Notes: generated by a model from the letters alone, not told the origin. 64,000 nt of DNA from UBA947 sp031550975 (GCA_031550975.1 JAVBOC010000013.1:62001-126000); one strand, 5' to 3'. Positions 35,997 to 43,794 are shown, numbered from the stretch's first letter. Made by a program: numbers and translations.

Positions 35997-37526
35997 ATGT
36001 ATAATAAAGATATGAAACAAGTTGTCATATATGCTAGGGTTTCCAGCAAAGAACAGGAGCGTGAAGGCTTTTCTATTCCGGCGCAATTACAATTCCTGAA
36101 CGAATATGCTGAAAGAAACGGTTTTGTCGTTAACAAAGAGTTTGTTGACAATGAAACTGCTAAAAAGGCTGGACGTACCAACTTTAATGAAATGTTACGA
36201 TATATCAGAAAGCACAAAACAATCAACACAATTCTTGTTGAAAAAACTGATAGGCTTTATCGTAACTTCAAGGATTATGTATTATTAGATGATGTTGAAG
36301 GCTTAGAAATCCATCTTGTAAAAGAAGGCGGAATACTAAGCAATCAATCTCGTTCACATGATAAATTTATTCATGGTATCAAAGTTTTAATGGCGAAAAA
36401 CTACATTGATAATCTTTCCGAAGAAGTCAGAAAGGGTCAAAAACAATGCTGTGAACAAGGATTATATCCCACAAAACCACCCCACGGCTATAAACGCGAG
36501 GACAAAACAAAAGAAATTAAAATCGATCCGAAAACTGCACCGTTTGTAATAAGAGCGTTCAGCTTGTATGCACAAAATAGTATGTCGTTGGATAATTTAT
36601 GTACCAAATTACACAAAGAAGGCTTTATTTACAGAGATAATATGCCAAAAATCTATAAAGGGCATATTTCAAAAATACTCAAAAATATTTTCTACACAGG
36701 CAATTTTAAATACAGTGGAGTACTGTACAAGGGGAATCATGAACCTTTAATTAGTATGGAATTATTTGAGCAAGCACAACTTGCTTTCAAAAAGGATAAC
36801 AAGCCTGAAACACATAGAACGCACAATTTCCTATTTGGGGGTATGTTTGTGTGTAAACACTGCGGAAGTTCTATTGTAGGCGAAATTAAGAAGGGTAAGT
36901 ACGTTTATTATCACTGTTCCGATAAAACAAAATCCTGCACTAATAAAAAAATCTACCTCAAAGAAGAACAAATTGAAAAAGTTTTTGATGAAGCAATGAA
37001 AAACATAAACGTAACATCTGAACATAAAGAAGCCCTTTTAACAGCTCTAAAAGAAATTCATGTAGATGCAGACAAATTCAATAAAGAACAAATTGCTAAA
37101 TTACAACAAAAAAATGAAAACTTGCGAGCAAGAATTTCAAGGCTTTATACAGATAAACTAGATGGAGTTATCACAGAAGAATTTTGGGAAGAAAAACACA
37201 ATGAATGGCAATATGAACTTGCTAAAACACTCAATAAAATCGAAGCACATACCAAAGCAAATAAGAATTATATAGAAAAGGGCGTTGAACTTCTAGAACT
37301 TCTTGAAAACCTCTATCCACGCTATTTGCAGAAAAATATTGCCGAAAAACGAGATTTAACAAAAATCATCTTCTCGAACTTTTTTATAGATGGCGAAAAC
37401 ATAAGCTATGAGTACAAAAAGCCCTTCGACATATTCGCCGAAGGACTATCTTGTCTTTTAAACTGGGCCGCAGTGGACTCGAACCACCGACCTCACCCTT
37501 ATCAGGGGTGCACTCTAACCACCTGA
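35997..37526 (+). CDS. Large serine recombinase (phage integrase)
   Basis: Start at 35997 is set by GGGGGA 8 nt upstream. 509 residues: resolvase domain with YARVSSKEQ (catalytic Ser), EKTDRLYRN and a long recombinase domain (PPHGYKRE, FYTGNFKYSG), a zinc ribbon with two CxxC pairs (VCKHCGSS, HCSDKTKSC) near residues 280-310, and a coiled coil near 360-430. The conserved end KKPFDIFAEG is followed by ~20 residues (NWAAVDSNHRPHPYQG) that are the tRNA-Ile gene read on its other strand. The frame therefore crosses the attachment site, and the protein end would differ in the free phage. It cuts and joins attP and attB. Confidence 0.92.
   Translation: MYNKDMKQVVIYARVSSKEQEREGFSIPAQLQFLNEYAERNGFVVNKEFVDNETAKKAGRTNFNEMLRYIRKHKTINTILVEKTDRLYRNFKDYVLLDDVEGLEIHLVKEGGILSNQSRSHDKFIHGIKVLMAKNYIDNLSEEVRKGQKQCCEQGLYPTKPPHGYKREDKTKEIKIDPKTAPFVIRAFSLYAQNSMSLDNLCTKLHKEGFIYRDNMPKIYKGHISKILKNIFYTGNFKYSGVLYKGNHEPLISMELFEQAQLAFKKDNKPETHRTHNFLFGGMFVCKHCGSSIVGEIKKGKYVYYHCSDKTKSCTNKKIYLKEEQIEKVFDEAMKNINVTSEHKEALLTALKEIHVDADKFNKEQIAKLQQKNENLRARISRLYTDKLDGVITEEFWEEKHNEWQYELAKTLNKIEAHTKANKNYIEKGVELLELLENLYPRYLQKNIAEKRDLTKIIFSNFFIDGENISYEYKKPFDIFAEGLSCLLNWAAVDSNHRPHPYQGCTLTT
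37421..37446 (-). terminator. Hairpin in recombinase codons, candidate tRNA terminator on the minus strand
   Basis: CCTTCG/CGAAGG stem around a 10-nt loop, followed on the minus strand by GCTTTTTG, just past the tRNA 3' end. It lies inside the codons for the conserved KPFDIFAEG of the recombinase, so one stretch may serve both. Confidence 0.5.
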
Positions 37527-37537
37527 GCTAGCAGCCC
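37464..37537 (-). tRNA. tRNA-Ile (GAT)
   Basis: Cloverleaf with acceptor GGGCTGC/GCGGCCC (one G-T), D-arm GCTCAGGTGGTTAGAG, anticodon stem CACCC/GGGTG with loop CTGATAA, T-arm GGTGGTTCGAGTCC, discriminator A. No CCA is encoded. Its 3' end faces the prophage, which thus restores or replaces the 3' part after insertion. Confidence 0.95.
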
Positions 37538-37565
37538 GCAGAGTGTATTTCTATAAAATTTTCAT
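37519..37565 (-). repeat. Repeat copy A: tRNA-Ile 5' end and promoter region
   Basis: Covers the first ~18 nt of tRNA-Ile and its upstream region with a -10-like TATAGA on the minus strand. A second diverged copy follows 111 bp to the right. Confidence 0.7.
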
Positions 37566-37629
37566 TTGCTCAGTTGGTTAGAGTTTAAATATTAAACCCG
37601 CTCCGTTCAGCGTCTTCACTGCGCTGGGG

Positions 37630-37676
37630 CCACCTGAGCTGTGCCGCCCGTAGAGTATTTTATTATAAAATTTTCA
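37630..37676 (-). pseudogene. Repeat copy B: decayed tRNA 5' end with intact promoter
   Basis: CCACCTGAGCT, GCCGCCCG, then TAGAGTATTTTATTATAAAATTTTCAT in two parts mirror copy A. Read on the minus strand, TATAAT precedes GGGCGGCACAGCTCAGGTGG, a tRNA 5' half that then stops matching. A D-arm-like GCTCAGTTGGTTAGAG also lies at 37568-37583 on the other strand. This looks like a tRNA gene broken by an older insertion. Confidence 0.5.
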
Positions 37677-37691
37677 TCCGCATTCTTTATA

Positions 37692-37829
37692 TGTTACACA
37701 ACCCTTTTACAACAGCCGGCACTTGAATCCTGGGACTTCTCACGAAACACGCACGGGGTAATTCGGCTATTTTGGAGGTTCACCTCCACACATATTTCGC
37801 AAGTCCCAATGTAACACAAACTTTTTTTA
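37692..37829 (+). ncRNA. Candidate structured RNA, family unknown
   Basis: Three nested pairings: TGTTACA with TGTAACA, then GGGACTT plus CACGAAA with TTTCGC plus AAGTCCC, and an inner hairpin GGAGGT-TC-ACCTCC. Seven T follow the outer stem within 5 nt on the plus strand. The fold suggests a 6S- or SRP-like rod, but the SRP GGAA loop is absent. No protein frame is present. Confidence 0.4.
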
Positions 37830-37892
37830 AATGCAATATTAAATTAAAAATGAATAAATAATTAATTTTTCTATTAATCTCTCAAAATCTGC

Positions 37893-37904
37893 TATAATAA
37901 GGCT
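37893..37904 (+). promoter_or_regulatory. TGC-TATAAT box 6 nt before histidine kinase ATG
   Basis: An extended -10 (TGCTATAAT) followed by AAGGCT and the ATG; transcription should start at the codon, giving a leaderless mRNA. Confidence 0.55.
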
Positions 37905-38666
37905 ATGAGTGAAAAAAATATTGAGGATTTTATATCAACGGTCAGTCATGAGCTGCGCACGCCGCTAACTTCCATTCGAGGGTTTTCACAGACAATGCTT
38001 AATTCTTGGGACAAACTTGATGATGAGAGCAAAAAAAAATTCCTTAAAATTATTGAAGAACAGTCCAATCGCCTCATTAACCTCACCGAAAATATGTTGT
38101 CGGTAACAAAATTACAAGACAAACAGATAATTTTAAAAGAAGTCTCGATAAAACCTGTTGTGCAAACTGCGGTTTCTGTTATAAAAAACCAATACCCAAC
38201 ACGCATTTACAAAATTGAAATCGGCGAAAATATCCCGCCAATCCTCGCTGACAAAGACAAATTTGCGCAAGTCATGATGAACCTAATCGAAAACGCCGCA
38301 AAATACAGTGACGAGGATTCAACAATAACAATCAAATCGCAAATTCAAGATGATTTTGTCGCGCTAAAAGTGATTAACACAGGCATTGGGATTGATGAAT
38401 GCGATTACGAAAAGATTTTTACAAAGTTTTCGCGTGTTGACAACCCCTTAACCAGAAAGGCTGAAGGCAGCGGCCTGGGGCTTTATATTACCAAAAACCT
38501 CGTAGAGAAAATGGACGGTAAAATTGAAGTGCAATCCAAAGCACTAGATAGCGATTCAATAAAAAATAACCCTTCAACCCTTCAACCCTTCAACCCTTCA
38601 ACCAATATTTTCACGGTGGTTCTTCCGGCATACAATCTGGAGGCACGGGTAAGATGCAGTCAGTAA
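37905..38666 (+). CDS. Soluble sensor histidine kinase
   Basis: 253 residues with no sensor or membrane part. HisKA: FISTVSHELRTPLTS with phospho-acceptor His15. HATPase: VMMNLIENAAKYS (N box), VINTGIGIDE (G1) and GSGLGLYITK (G2). The region after G2 contains residues NNPSTLQPFNPSTN made from an 8-bp tandem repeat, just before the last strand NIFTVVLPAY. It overlaps the next gene by 13 bp; the pair likely forms one signalling unit. The input signal must come through a partner protein or be cytoplasmic. Confidence 0.9.
   Translation: MSEKNIEDFISTVSHELRTPLTSIRGFSQTMLNSWDKLDDESKKKFLKIIEEQSNRLINLTENMLSVTKLQDKQIILKEVSIKPVVQTAVSVIKNQYPTRIYKIEIGENIPPILADKDKFAQVMMNLIENAAKYSDEDSTITIKSQIQDDFVALKVINTGIGIDECDYEKIFTKFSRVDNPLTRKAEGSGLGLYITKNLVEKMDGKIEVQSKALDSDSIKNNPSTLQPFNPSTNIFTVVLPAYNLEARVRCSQ
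38571..38602. repeat. Four tandem copies of CCTTCAAC inside the kinase gene
   Basis: Exact 8-bp units. One unit gained or lost shifts the frame and replaces the last strand of the ATPase domain. Confidence 0.85.
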
Positions 38667-39934
38667 CCTTGATTATAGACAAGCGCCGTGAGCTTTCCAC
38701 CAAATACAAAAAGTATCTTGAGGGCAAAAACAACGTTGTTTTGATTGCCAAAGATATTATTTCCGCGATGAAAATCATTCAAGACAAAGAGCCGGATTTG
38801 ATTATCATTTCTGATTCGGCAACGGGTGATTTGGCGCAAGATTGCCGTAAAATAAGGGCGCTAACCTACAATATGCGGCCGATTATCGTTGGGCTTTCAA
38901 AATCCGCAGAACTTGATGATAGGCTGCAAACCCTTGAGAGTGGCGCGGATGACTTTCTCTCGGAGCCTGTCAATAAAGAAGAATTTGCGGCAAGAATGAA
39001 TGCACATTTGCGCCGGGAATACGAATCTAACCTGGATTTTAAAAAGTTTTTACCGAATAAAAACTATTCAATGCGGGCGTTAAAACGCGCAACCACACAG
39101 AATTCCGAATGGGCGTGCATGCTCGTAAGTATTGAGAATTTTCAACAGTATAGGGATAGTTATACCGAGCTCGCATCCGACAAATTGCTCCAGACTTATG
39201 CGGCGATAATCCATTCGGCGCTTAGTGAAAACGATTATTTCGGGGGGCTTTCAGATAATGAGTTTTTGATAATCACGGACAGCATTCGTGCCGAAAAAAT
39301 CGCTAATTATCTGACTTTTGCGTTTGATTCTGTCGCATCAAAGTTCTACTCAATCCAGGATAACAAGCGGGGTTTCACCCTGATGCAAGGGGACGAATTT
39401 GCAGGGCGGCGGATTAATTTTGTCTATTCGGTAATCGGGATTGTGACCAATGAATTCACTCATTACACTGACCCTGCACAGCTTTTAAACGCGCTTATTC
39501 AGACCCATAACCTGGCTAAAAACCGTGTCAAATCGAGATCGAGGTCGGATTATTTAATGGAGTGGCCAAAAATTAGCGCAGAAGGTGCGGTGATTGAAAA
39601 TAAATCCAATGTCGTTTTAATCCTTGAGCCGGACGAAGCGTTGTCAGTTTTACTAAAAACTGTCTTGAATTTGCAAGGGTATGACGTAGAAACTGAGCAG
39701 GGTTCACACGTTCCTTCGGTTGCGATTATTGATGCGGGAGAGGTTGAAACGCTTGAGGGGCTGGGATTAGTACAAAAAATGCGTGCGGATTATCCTGAGA
39801 CAAAAATCATCGTAACCTCAATTTTGCATGACAAAGAATTAATCCTAAGCAGCGGCGCCGACCTTTATTTACCAAAGCCTTATGAACCGGCATATCTTGT
39901 GAGATGGGTAGAACAGCTTATTGGTGAAGGGTGA
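38654..39934 (+). CDS. REC - degenerate GGDEF - REC response regulator
   Basis: 426 residues. An N-terminal receiver (VTLIIDKRRELS, DLIIISDSAT, then LSEPVNKEEF), a central domain with GGDEF-like fold (WACMLVSIENFQQYRDS, YFGGLSDNEFLIITDS), and a C-terminal receiver (NVVLILEPDEAL, VAIIDAGE, YLPKPYEP). The signature reads GGLSDNEF instead of GGDEF, so cyclase activity is doubtful and a GTP-binding or scaffold role is more likely. The first receiver has IISDSAT at the phospho-acceptor position. It overlaps the kinase gene, its likely phosphodonor. Confidence 0.82.
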   Translation: MQSVTLIIDKRRELSTKYKKYLEGKNNVVLIAKDIISAMKIIQDKEPDLIIISDSATGDLAQDCRKIRALTYNMRPIIVGLSKSAELDDRLQTLESGADDFLSEPVNKEEFAARMNAHLRREYESNLDFKKFLPNKNYSMRALKRATTQNSEWACMLVSIENFQQYRDSYTELASDKLLQTYAAIIHSALSENDYFGGLSDNEFLIITDSIRAEKIANYLTFAFDSVASKFYSIQDNKRGFTLMQGDEFAGRRINFVYSVIGIVTNEFTHYTDPAQLLNALIQTHNLAKNRVKSRSRSDYLMEWPKISAEGAVIENKSNVVLILEPDEALSVLLKTVLNLQGYDVETEQGSHVPSVAIIDAGEVETLEGLGLVQKMRADYPETKIIVTSILHDKELILSSGADLYLPKPYEPAYLVRWVEQLIGEG

Positions 39935-40042
39935 TTGTTTTCGCATTTATCTATTATAACAAAAATTTATAATCTGCTACTTTAGTATAGCTTTTTTTAA
40001 AAAATTCTGATACAATACCTAGAAATAGGAGATAGTGTTATT

Positions 40043-40711
40043 ATGCAGAAAAAATGGGGATTCACTTTGGCGGAGGTGCTAATTGTATTGGCAGTTATAG
40101 GTATAATTGCAGCATTAACAATACCTACTTTGATGGCAAGTTGGCGTGAACAAGCCACTGTTACACGTGTTAAGAAAGCATATTCAACTTTGAGTCAGGC
40201 GTATGAACTAATCATGGTCAAATCCGGCGAAGACGCAATCATGAATATATTGAAGAATAGTTCAAATGCAGACCCTGTTGGTTCAAAACAGGTGGCAGAT
40301 CTTTTTCTTGCAAATATGCGGGGTGCTGAGACATTACCGGCGGCTGCTGCTGCGTTGCTAACAGGGCCTCTTAGCTTAGACGGGGACCCAACTCATTTTT
40401 ATTATGACGGCCGCACAGGGATTTCGCTCGCGGATGGCACGGTAGTATTGTTTTATATAAATGCAGCCAATTGTACCCCAAAACAAGCCTGTGTCAGTAT
40501 GCAAGTATTTCTTGAGCCACAAAAACAGCAGCATTATGGAATAGATGCTTTTGTATTCTATATAAATCACACCAGTTTATTGCCTTTGGGTGGAGAGGAG
40601 GAGATCCATCACTACGCACAATCTTGTGTTAAGGGAGTTCACACCGAACACAATGGCTACGGATGTGCTTATTGGATTATTACACAAGGCAATATGGATT
40701 ATCTTCATTAA
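40043..40711 (+). CDS. Type IV pilin-like protein (prepilin N-terminus)
   Basis: 222 residues. MQKKWGFTLAEVLIVLAVIG is a class-III signal: cleavage after G7, methylated F8, Glu at +5, then a hydrophobic helix. The rest (SWREQATVTRVKKAYSTLSQ, CTPKQACVS, YGCAYWIITQG) is a secreted globular head with paired Cys. AGGAGA precedes the ATG. The head differs from the second prepilin in this window, so the two are separate minor pilins or pseudopilins. Confidence 0.85.
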   Translation: MQKKWGFTLAEVLIVLAVIGIIAALTIPTLMASWREQATVTRVKKAYSTLSQAYELIMVKSGEDAIMNILKNSSNADPVGSKQVADLFLANMRGAETLPAAAAALLTGPLSLDGDPTHFYYDGRTGISLADGTVVLFYINAANCTPKQACVSMQVFLEPQKQQHYGIDAFVFYINHTSLLPLGGEEEIHHYAQSCVKGVHTEHNGYGCAYWIITQGNMDYLH

Positions 40712-40800
40712 TAATTTTCTTATATAATCCACTCCCTCTTATGACCGTATTGTAATTTAAAAAAGTCCATGTTAGGATATATCCAAAAGGAGTATATTAG

Positions 40801-40989
40801 ATGGCTAAAATACTGGTAACCATGCCGGATGAATTTTTAAATAAGATAGATGGAATCGCGACTTTTGAACAGCGCACGAGAAGTGAATTAATACGTGAAG
40901 CTTTGCGTGCTTACATGCGCCGCAGCGGTATCCAAAATGTACAAAAAGCTTCTCAGAATGCTGAAATTCTTGAAGACTTAATCGGCTAG
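40801..40989 (+). CDS. Ribbon-helix-helix transcription regulator
   Basis: 62 residues. KILVTMPDEFLNKIDGIA and RTRSELIREALRAYMRR give the RHH strand and helices. AAAGGAG precedes the ATG. Its stop directly abuts the start of the single-domain response regulator (TAG-ATG), so both are translated together. Confidence 0.85.
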   Translation: MAKILVTMPDEFLNKIDGIATFEQRTRSELIREALRAYMRRSGIQNVQKASQNAEILEDLIG

Positions 40990-41370
40990 ATGAAAAAGGT
41001 TTTAATCGTTGATGATTCAACTAATTGGTTAGATTATCATGCATTTGCGTTGCGTGAGAACTTTGGTGAGGGTTTTTCTATAAGTCGCGCCAATTCTGCC
41101 AGACGCGGCTACGAGCAAGTGATGGCGAATCTTGACGAGCCGTTTGATACAATCCTTGTGGATATGCAGATGGAAACCGAATTTTTACCGCTCTATGCCG
41201 GTGAATGGCTCATTAAGCAGATTAAATTTTTAAAAGAATATAAGGATTCGAGGATTTTTGTAATTTCAGCGACTTCAAATATCCGCCAAATCGCAGAAAA
41301 ATACGACGTGGACTATATTCCCAAATACGCCTGTCGTGACCTTGAAGCGTATAAGAAAATCGGCGTGTAA
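40990..41370 (+). CDS. Single-domain response regulator
   Basis: 126 residues, all receiver domain: KKVLIVDDSTNWLDYH (acidic pocket), DTILVDMQME (phospho-acceptor Asp near 57), FVISATSN and DYIPKYA (conserved Lys). No output domain. With the RHH protein next to it, a CheY-like partner role is likely: phosphorylation state may act on the RHH regulator. This link is inference. Confidence 0.87.
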   Translation: MKKVLIVDDSTNWLDYHAFALRENFGEGFSISRANSARRGYEQVMANLDEPFDTILVDMQMETEFLPLYAGEWLIKQIKFLKEYKDSRIFVISATSNIRQIAEKYDVDYIPKYACRDLEAYKKIGV

Positions 41371-41448
41371 CATTTTCTTAACAAATTCTAAAGTTTTTAA
41401 CTCCGAGTTCCGATAAATAAAACACGAGAGAAATAAGGAGTTAACGCT

Positions 41449-41559
41449 ATGTTTAATTGTTGGGTTTGGCCGGGAGCATACAGTTTTAAAGAAGAAATAG
41501 AATTGTTCTTAAAATATATTAAAGAACAAATTGACGAAGTGTTAAAAAAGATTGACTAG
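41449..41559 (+). CDS. 36-residue small protein
   Basis: MFNCWVWPGAYSFKEEIEL opens the frame and FLKYIKEQIDEVLKKID closes it. AAGGAG lies 8 nt before the ATG. An aromatic N-terminus followed by an amphipathic helix suggests a membrane- or partner-binding peptide. No family known; the clear ribosome-binding site and isolated position support a real gene. Confidence 0.55.
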   Translation: MFNCWVWPGAYSFKEEIELFLKYIKEQIDEVLKKID

Positions 41560-41634
41560 CGCGACCAAACGGTTCGTGCAAAACAAACAAGCATGCAAGA
41601 AGCATTGCTGTTGATAAAGGATATGAATTTAAAT

Positions 41635-41655
41635 GCCGGTGAAAGCCGGCTTTTT
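41635..41655 (+). terminator. Terminator upstream of dxr
   Basis: GCCGGT-GAAA-GCCGGC stem with GNRA loop and five T; closes the small-protein transcript. Confidence 0.85.
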
Positions 41656-41659
41656 GTTG

Positions 41660-41672
41660 TATAATTGAGGAC
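41660..41672 (+). promoter_or_regulatory. TATAAT box 7 nt before dxr ATG
   Basis: TATAAT, TGAGGAC, ATG. The GAGG is too close to the ATG for normal use, so a leaderless or near-leaderless mRNA is likely. Confidence 0.5.
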
Positions 41673-42764
41673 ATGGAAAGACGTAAGATAAGCATTATAG
41701 GTTCGACAGGCTCTATCGGAACCCAGGCGTTGGAAGTGATTGAGCGGCTGCAAGACAAGTTTGAGATCCTTGCTTTAGCAGGTGGTGCAAACGAGGAACT
41801 CCTTGAGGCGCAAGCAAAAAAGTTTAATCCAAAATATGTATGTTCGGCAAAAGATGGCGAAGCTGGCTTAAATAAAATTTGCTCGGACAAAGAAAACGAT
41901 ATAATTTTGGTCGCGGTGTCCGGGAAAGTGGGCTTGAGGCCAACTCTGACGGCTATCGAAAACGGGATTGATATAGCGCTAGCCAACAAGGAAACCCTTG
42001 TTATGGCGGGTGAGATTGTGATGAAAGCCGCGCGTGAAAATGGGGTAAACATCCTTCCTGTAGATAGCGAGCATAGTGCGATTCACCAATGTATAAAAGA
42101 TATTACGCAAGTAGAAAAGCTTATTGTTACAGCGTCAGGTGGGCCGTTTTTGAATAAAAGTGTTGAAGAAATGCAAAATGCAGGAGTGGCACAAACTCTA
42201 GCGCATCCAAAATGGAATATGGGTAAAAAAATTACAGTTGATAGCGCAACTCTTATGAATAAAGGGTTAGAAATTATTGAAGCACATCATCTTTTCGGAT
42301 TTGATTATGACAAAATTGAAGTTGTAGTGCATCCGCAAAGCATCGTGCATTCTGCGGTTGAATACAAGGACGGAAGTGTTGTGGCACAATTGGGATTGCC
42401 AAGTATGCACATTCCGATTCAGTATGCGATATCCTATCCTGAGCGTTTTGAAGGTATAAAATCAGAGAGTTTTAGCTTCTCGCAAATTGCAAGATTGGAT
42501 TTCCAAGAGCCGGATTTAAAGAAGTTTCCGAGTTTGGAGTTGGCATACAGTGCCGGCAAAACAGGCGGAACAGCACCGACTGTTTTAAATGCTGCTAACG
42601 AAGAAGCAGTTATGGCGTTTTTGGATGGCAAAATCAAATTGCACGATATTTATACAATTACAGAAAAGATGTTATCAGCGCACAATCCGATTATGAACCC
42701 GTCCATCGAAGAAATTTTCGCGCTTGACGAAGAAATTCGCGCTAAGGTTAAAGCATCTATTTAG
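41673..42764 (+). CDS. dxr: 1-deoxy-D-xylulose 5-phosphate reductoisomerase
   Basis: 363 residues. NADPH site GSTGSIGTQALEVI, ALANKETLVMAG, metal/substrate ligands in VDSEHSAIHQ, TASGGPF, HPKWNMGKKITVDSATLMNK, GLEIIEAHHLFG, and PTVLNAANEEAV at the C-terminal part. It converts DXP to MEP, the first committed step of the non-mevalonate isoprenoid pathway. The protein is slightly shorter than the usual ~380-400 residues. Followed by a double hairpin terminator. Confidence 0.97.
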   Translation: MERRKISIIGSTGSIGTQALEVIERLQDKFEILALAGGANEELLEAQAKKFNPKYVCSAKDGEAGLNKICSDKENDIILVAVSGKVGLRPTLTAIENGIDIALANKETLVMAGEIVMKAARENGVNILPVDSEHSAIHQCIKDITQVEKLIVTASGGPFLNKSVEEMQNAGVAQTLAHPKWNMGKKITVDSATLMNKGLEIIEAHHLFGFDYDKIEVVVHPQSIVHSAVEYKDGSVVAQLGLPSMHIPIQYAISYPERFEGIKSESFSFSQIARLDFQEPDLKKFPSLELAYSAGKTGGTAPTVLNAANEEAVMAFLDGKIKLHDIYTITEKMLSAHNPIMNPSIEEIFALDEEIRAKVKASI

Positions 42765-42799
42765 GCGTAAAACGCCTTGTCCCCGCTGCAAGGGGATTT
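42763..42799 (+). terminator. Double hairpin after dxr
   Basis: AGGCGT-AAA-ACGCCT overlaps the stop codon; then CCCC-GCTGCAA-GGGG followed by a short T-run. Confidence 0.65.
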
Positions 42800-42805
42800 T
42801 CATGG

Positions 42806-42817
42806 TATCATTAAGCC
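42806..42817 (+). promoter_or_regulatory. TGG-TATCAT box 6 nt before glycosyltransferase ATG
   Basis: Extended -10 TGGTATCAT, then TAAGCC and the ATG; no ribosome-binding site. Confidence 0.5.
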
Positions 42818-43672
42818 ATGGTTAAGGTTTCTATTATCATACCGGTTTATAATACAGAAAAGTTCTTGAAAAAGTGTCTGGAGAGTCTTGTTAATCAAAC
42901 GCTAAAAGAGATTGAAATAATCTGCATTGATGATGGCTCAAAAGATAATTCGTGGTCGATTTTAGAAGAATTTGCCGCAGAAGATGAACGTATAAAATTA
43001 TTGCAAACCCAAGGCGGTGGCAGCGGGCCGTCTGTAGCCAGAAATTTAGGGATAGAAAATGCAGCCGGCGAATACGTTGGGTTTATGGATAGCGACGACT
43101 GGGTTGATTTGGATTATTTTGAAAAGCTCTACAATGCAGCGAAGAAATACGATACTGATCTTGCTGTTGCGGGGATAAAAAGAGTTCGCAGCTATAAATG
43201 GAAATATCATATTAAATTTGATAAAGAAGAAGTAGTTACAGGTACGGACGAAAAGTTTTGGAAATGCGAAGTTCCTCTAAAGTGTTATATATTCAATAAA
43301 ATCTACCGTCTTGAAGAATTGAAAAAACATAAAATAACTTTCGAAGAAGGAATTTATTTTGAGGACAGAATGTTTACGACGAAGGCTTTGTATTATCTTG
43401 GCAGCCTCGTAACCGTTGCTGGAACTTATTACAACTACTGGACAAACAGCAATTCAATAGTTAAAACCAAAAACGCAAAAAGAAGTAATGATGTGAAATA
43501 TACCGAAACACTGGTCAGAGACTTTGTGGCAGAGCATAACATCAACGACTACGGCGTCGTGAATATTAAACGTCATAAATGCCTTGGAATAACAGGTTCA
43601 AAAGTTACGACTCTAAAAGACCGTAAAGTCTACAAGATGCTTGGATTTATAAATTTCTGTATTAAGTATTAG
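42818..43672 (+). CDS. Family 2 glycosyltransferase
   Basis: 284 residues. GT-A fold: VSIIIPVYNTEKFLKKCL, EIICIDDGSKDNS, SVARNLGIENAAGEYVGF and the DxD-type MDSDDWVDLDYF. The later part (YFEDRMFTTKALYYLG) gives the base region. It transfers a nucleotide-activated sugar to a cell-surface glycan; acceptor unknown. Typical LPS/capsule enzyme of this size, cytoplasmic face of the membrane. Confidence 0.9.
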   Translation: MVKVSIIIPVYNTEKFLKKCLESLVNQTLKEIEIICIDDGSKDNSWSILEEFAAEDERIKLLQTQGGGSGPSVARNLGIENAAGEYVGFMDSDDWVDLDYFEKLYNAAKKYDTDLAVAGIKRVRSYKWKYHIKFDKEEVVTGTDEKFWKCEVPLKCYIFNKIYRLEELKKHKITFEEGIYFEDRMFTTKALYYLGSLVTVAGTYYNYWTNSNSIVKTKNAKRSNDVKYTETLVRDFVAEHNINDYGVVNIKRHKCLGITGSKVTTLKDRKVYKMLGFINFCIKY

Positions 43673-43794
43673 CGCCTGTGCAATCATAGATTGCTCCGCT
43701 CCTTCATTCCATTCCGTCGCAACGGCGCTTCGTAGTGCCCGCCCTGTTCGTATCGTTATCGCGACCTGATACTGGCGAGCGCCGGCTCACGCAT

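Larger units (their letters stand above)
1..37537. mobile_element. Temperate podovirus prophage (right part; left end outside window)
   Basis: A complete late module (terminases, portal, capsid, short-tail parts, ejection proteins, fibres, lysis) lies on the minus strand. A divergent early module with repressor, replication genes and a large serine recombinase lies on the plus strand. The recombinase abuts the 3' end of tRNA-Ile, so the tRNA marks the right attachment site. No second copy of the tRNA 3' end was seen in the first kilobase, so the left end probably lies before the window. The capsid proteins resemble the epsilon15/BPP-1 type and the ejection proteins the T7 type. No phage RNA polymerase or reverse transcriptase was seen. 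Confidence 0.9.

Noticed and set aside
37561..37640. A second complete tRNA gene
   Set aside because: Only D-arm-like and acceptor-like pieces are present; no anticodon arm or T-arm can be built.
37692..37817. SRP (4.5S) RNA or tmRNA
   Set aside because: The conserved GGAA loop and flanking internal loop of SRP RNA are absent, and there is no tRNA-like end or tag frame; left as unclassified.
38571..38602. Possible CRISPR-like repeats (also 56455-56485)
   Set aside because: Units are 7-8 bp without spacers and no cas genes are near; these are simple tandem repeats.
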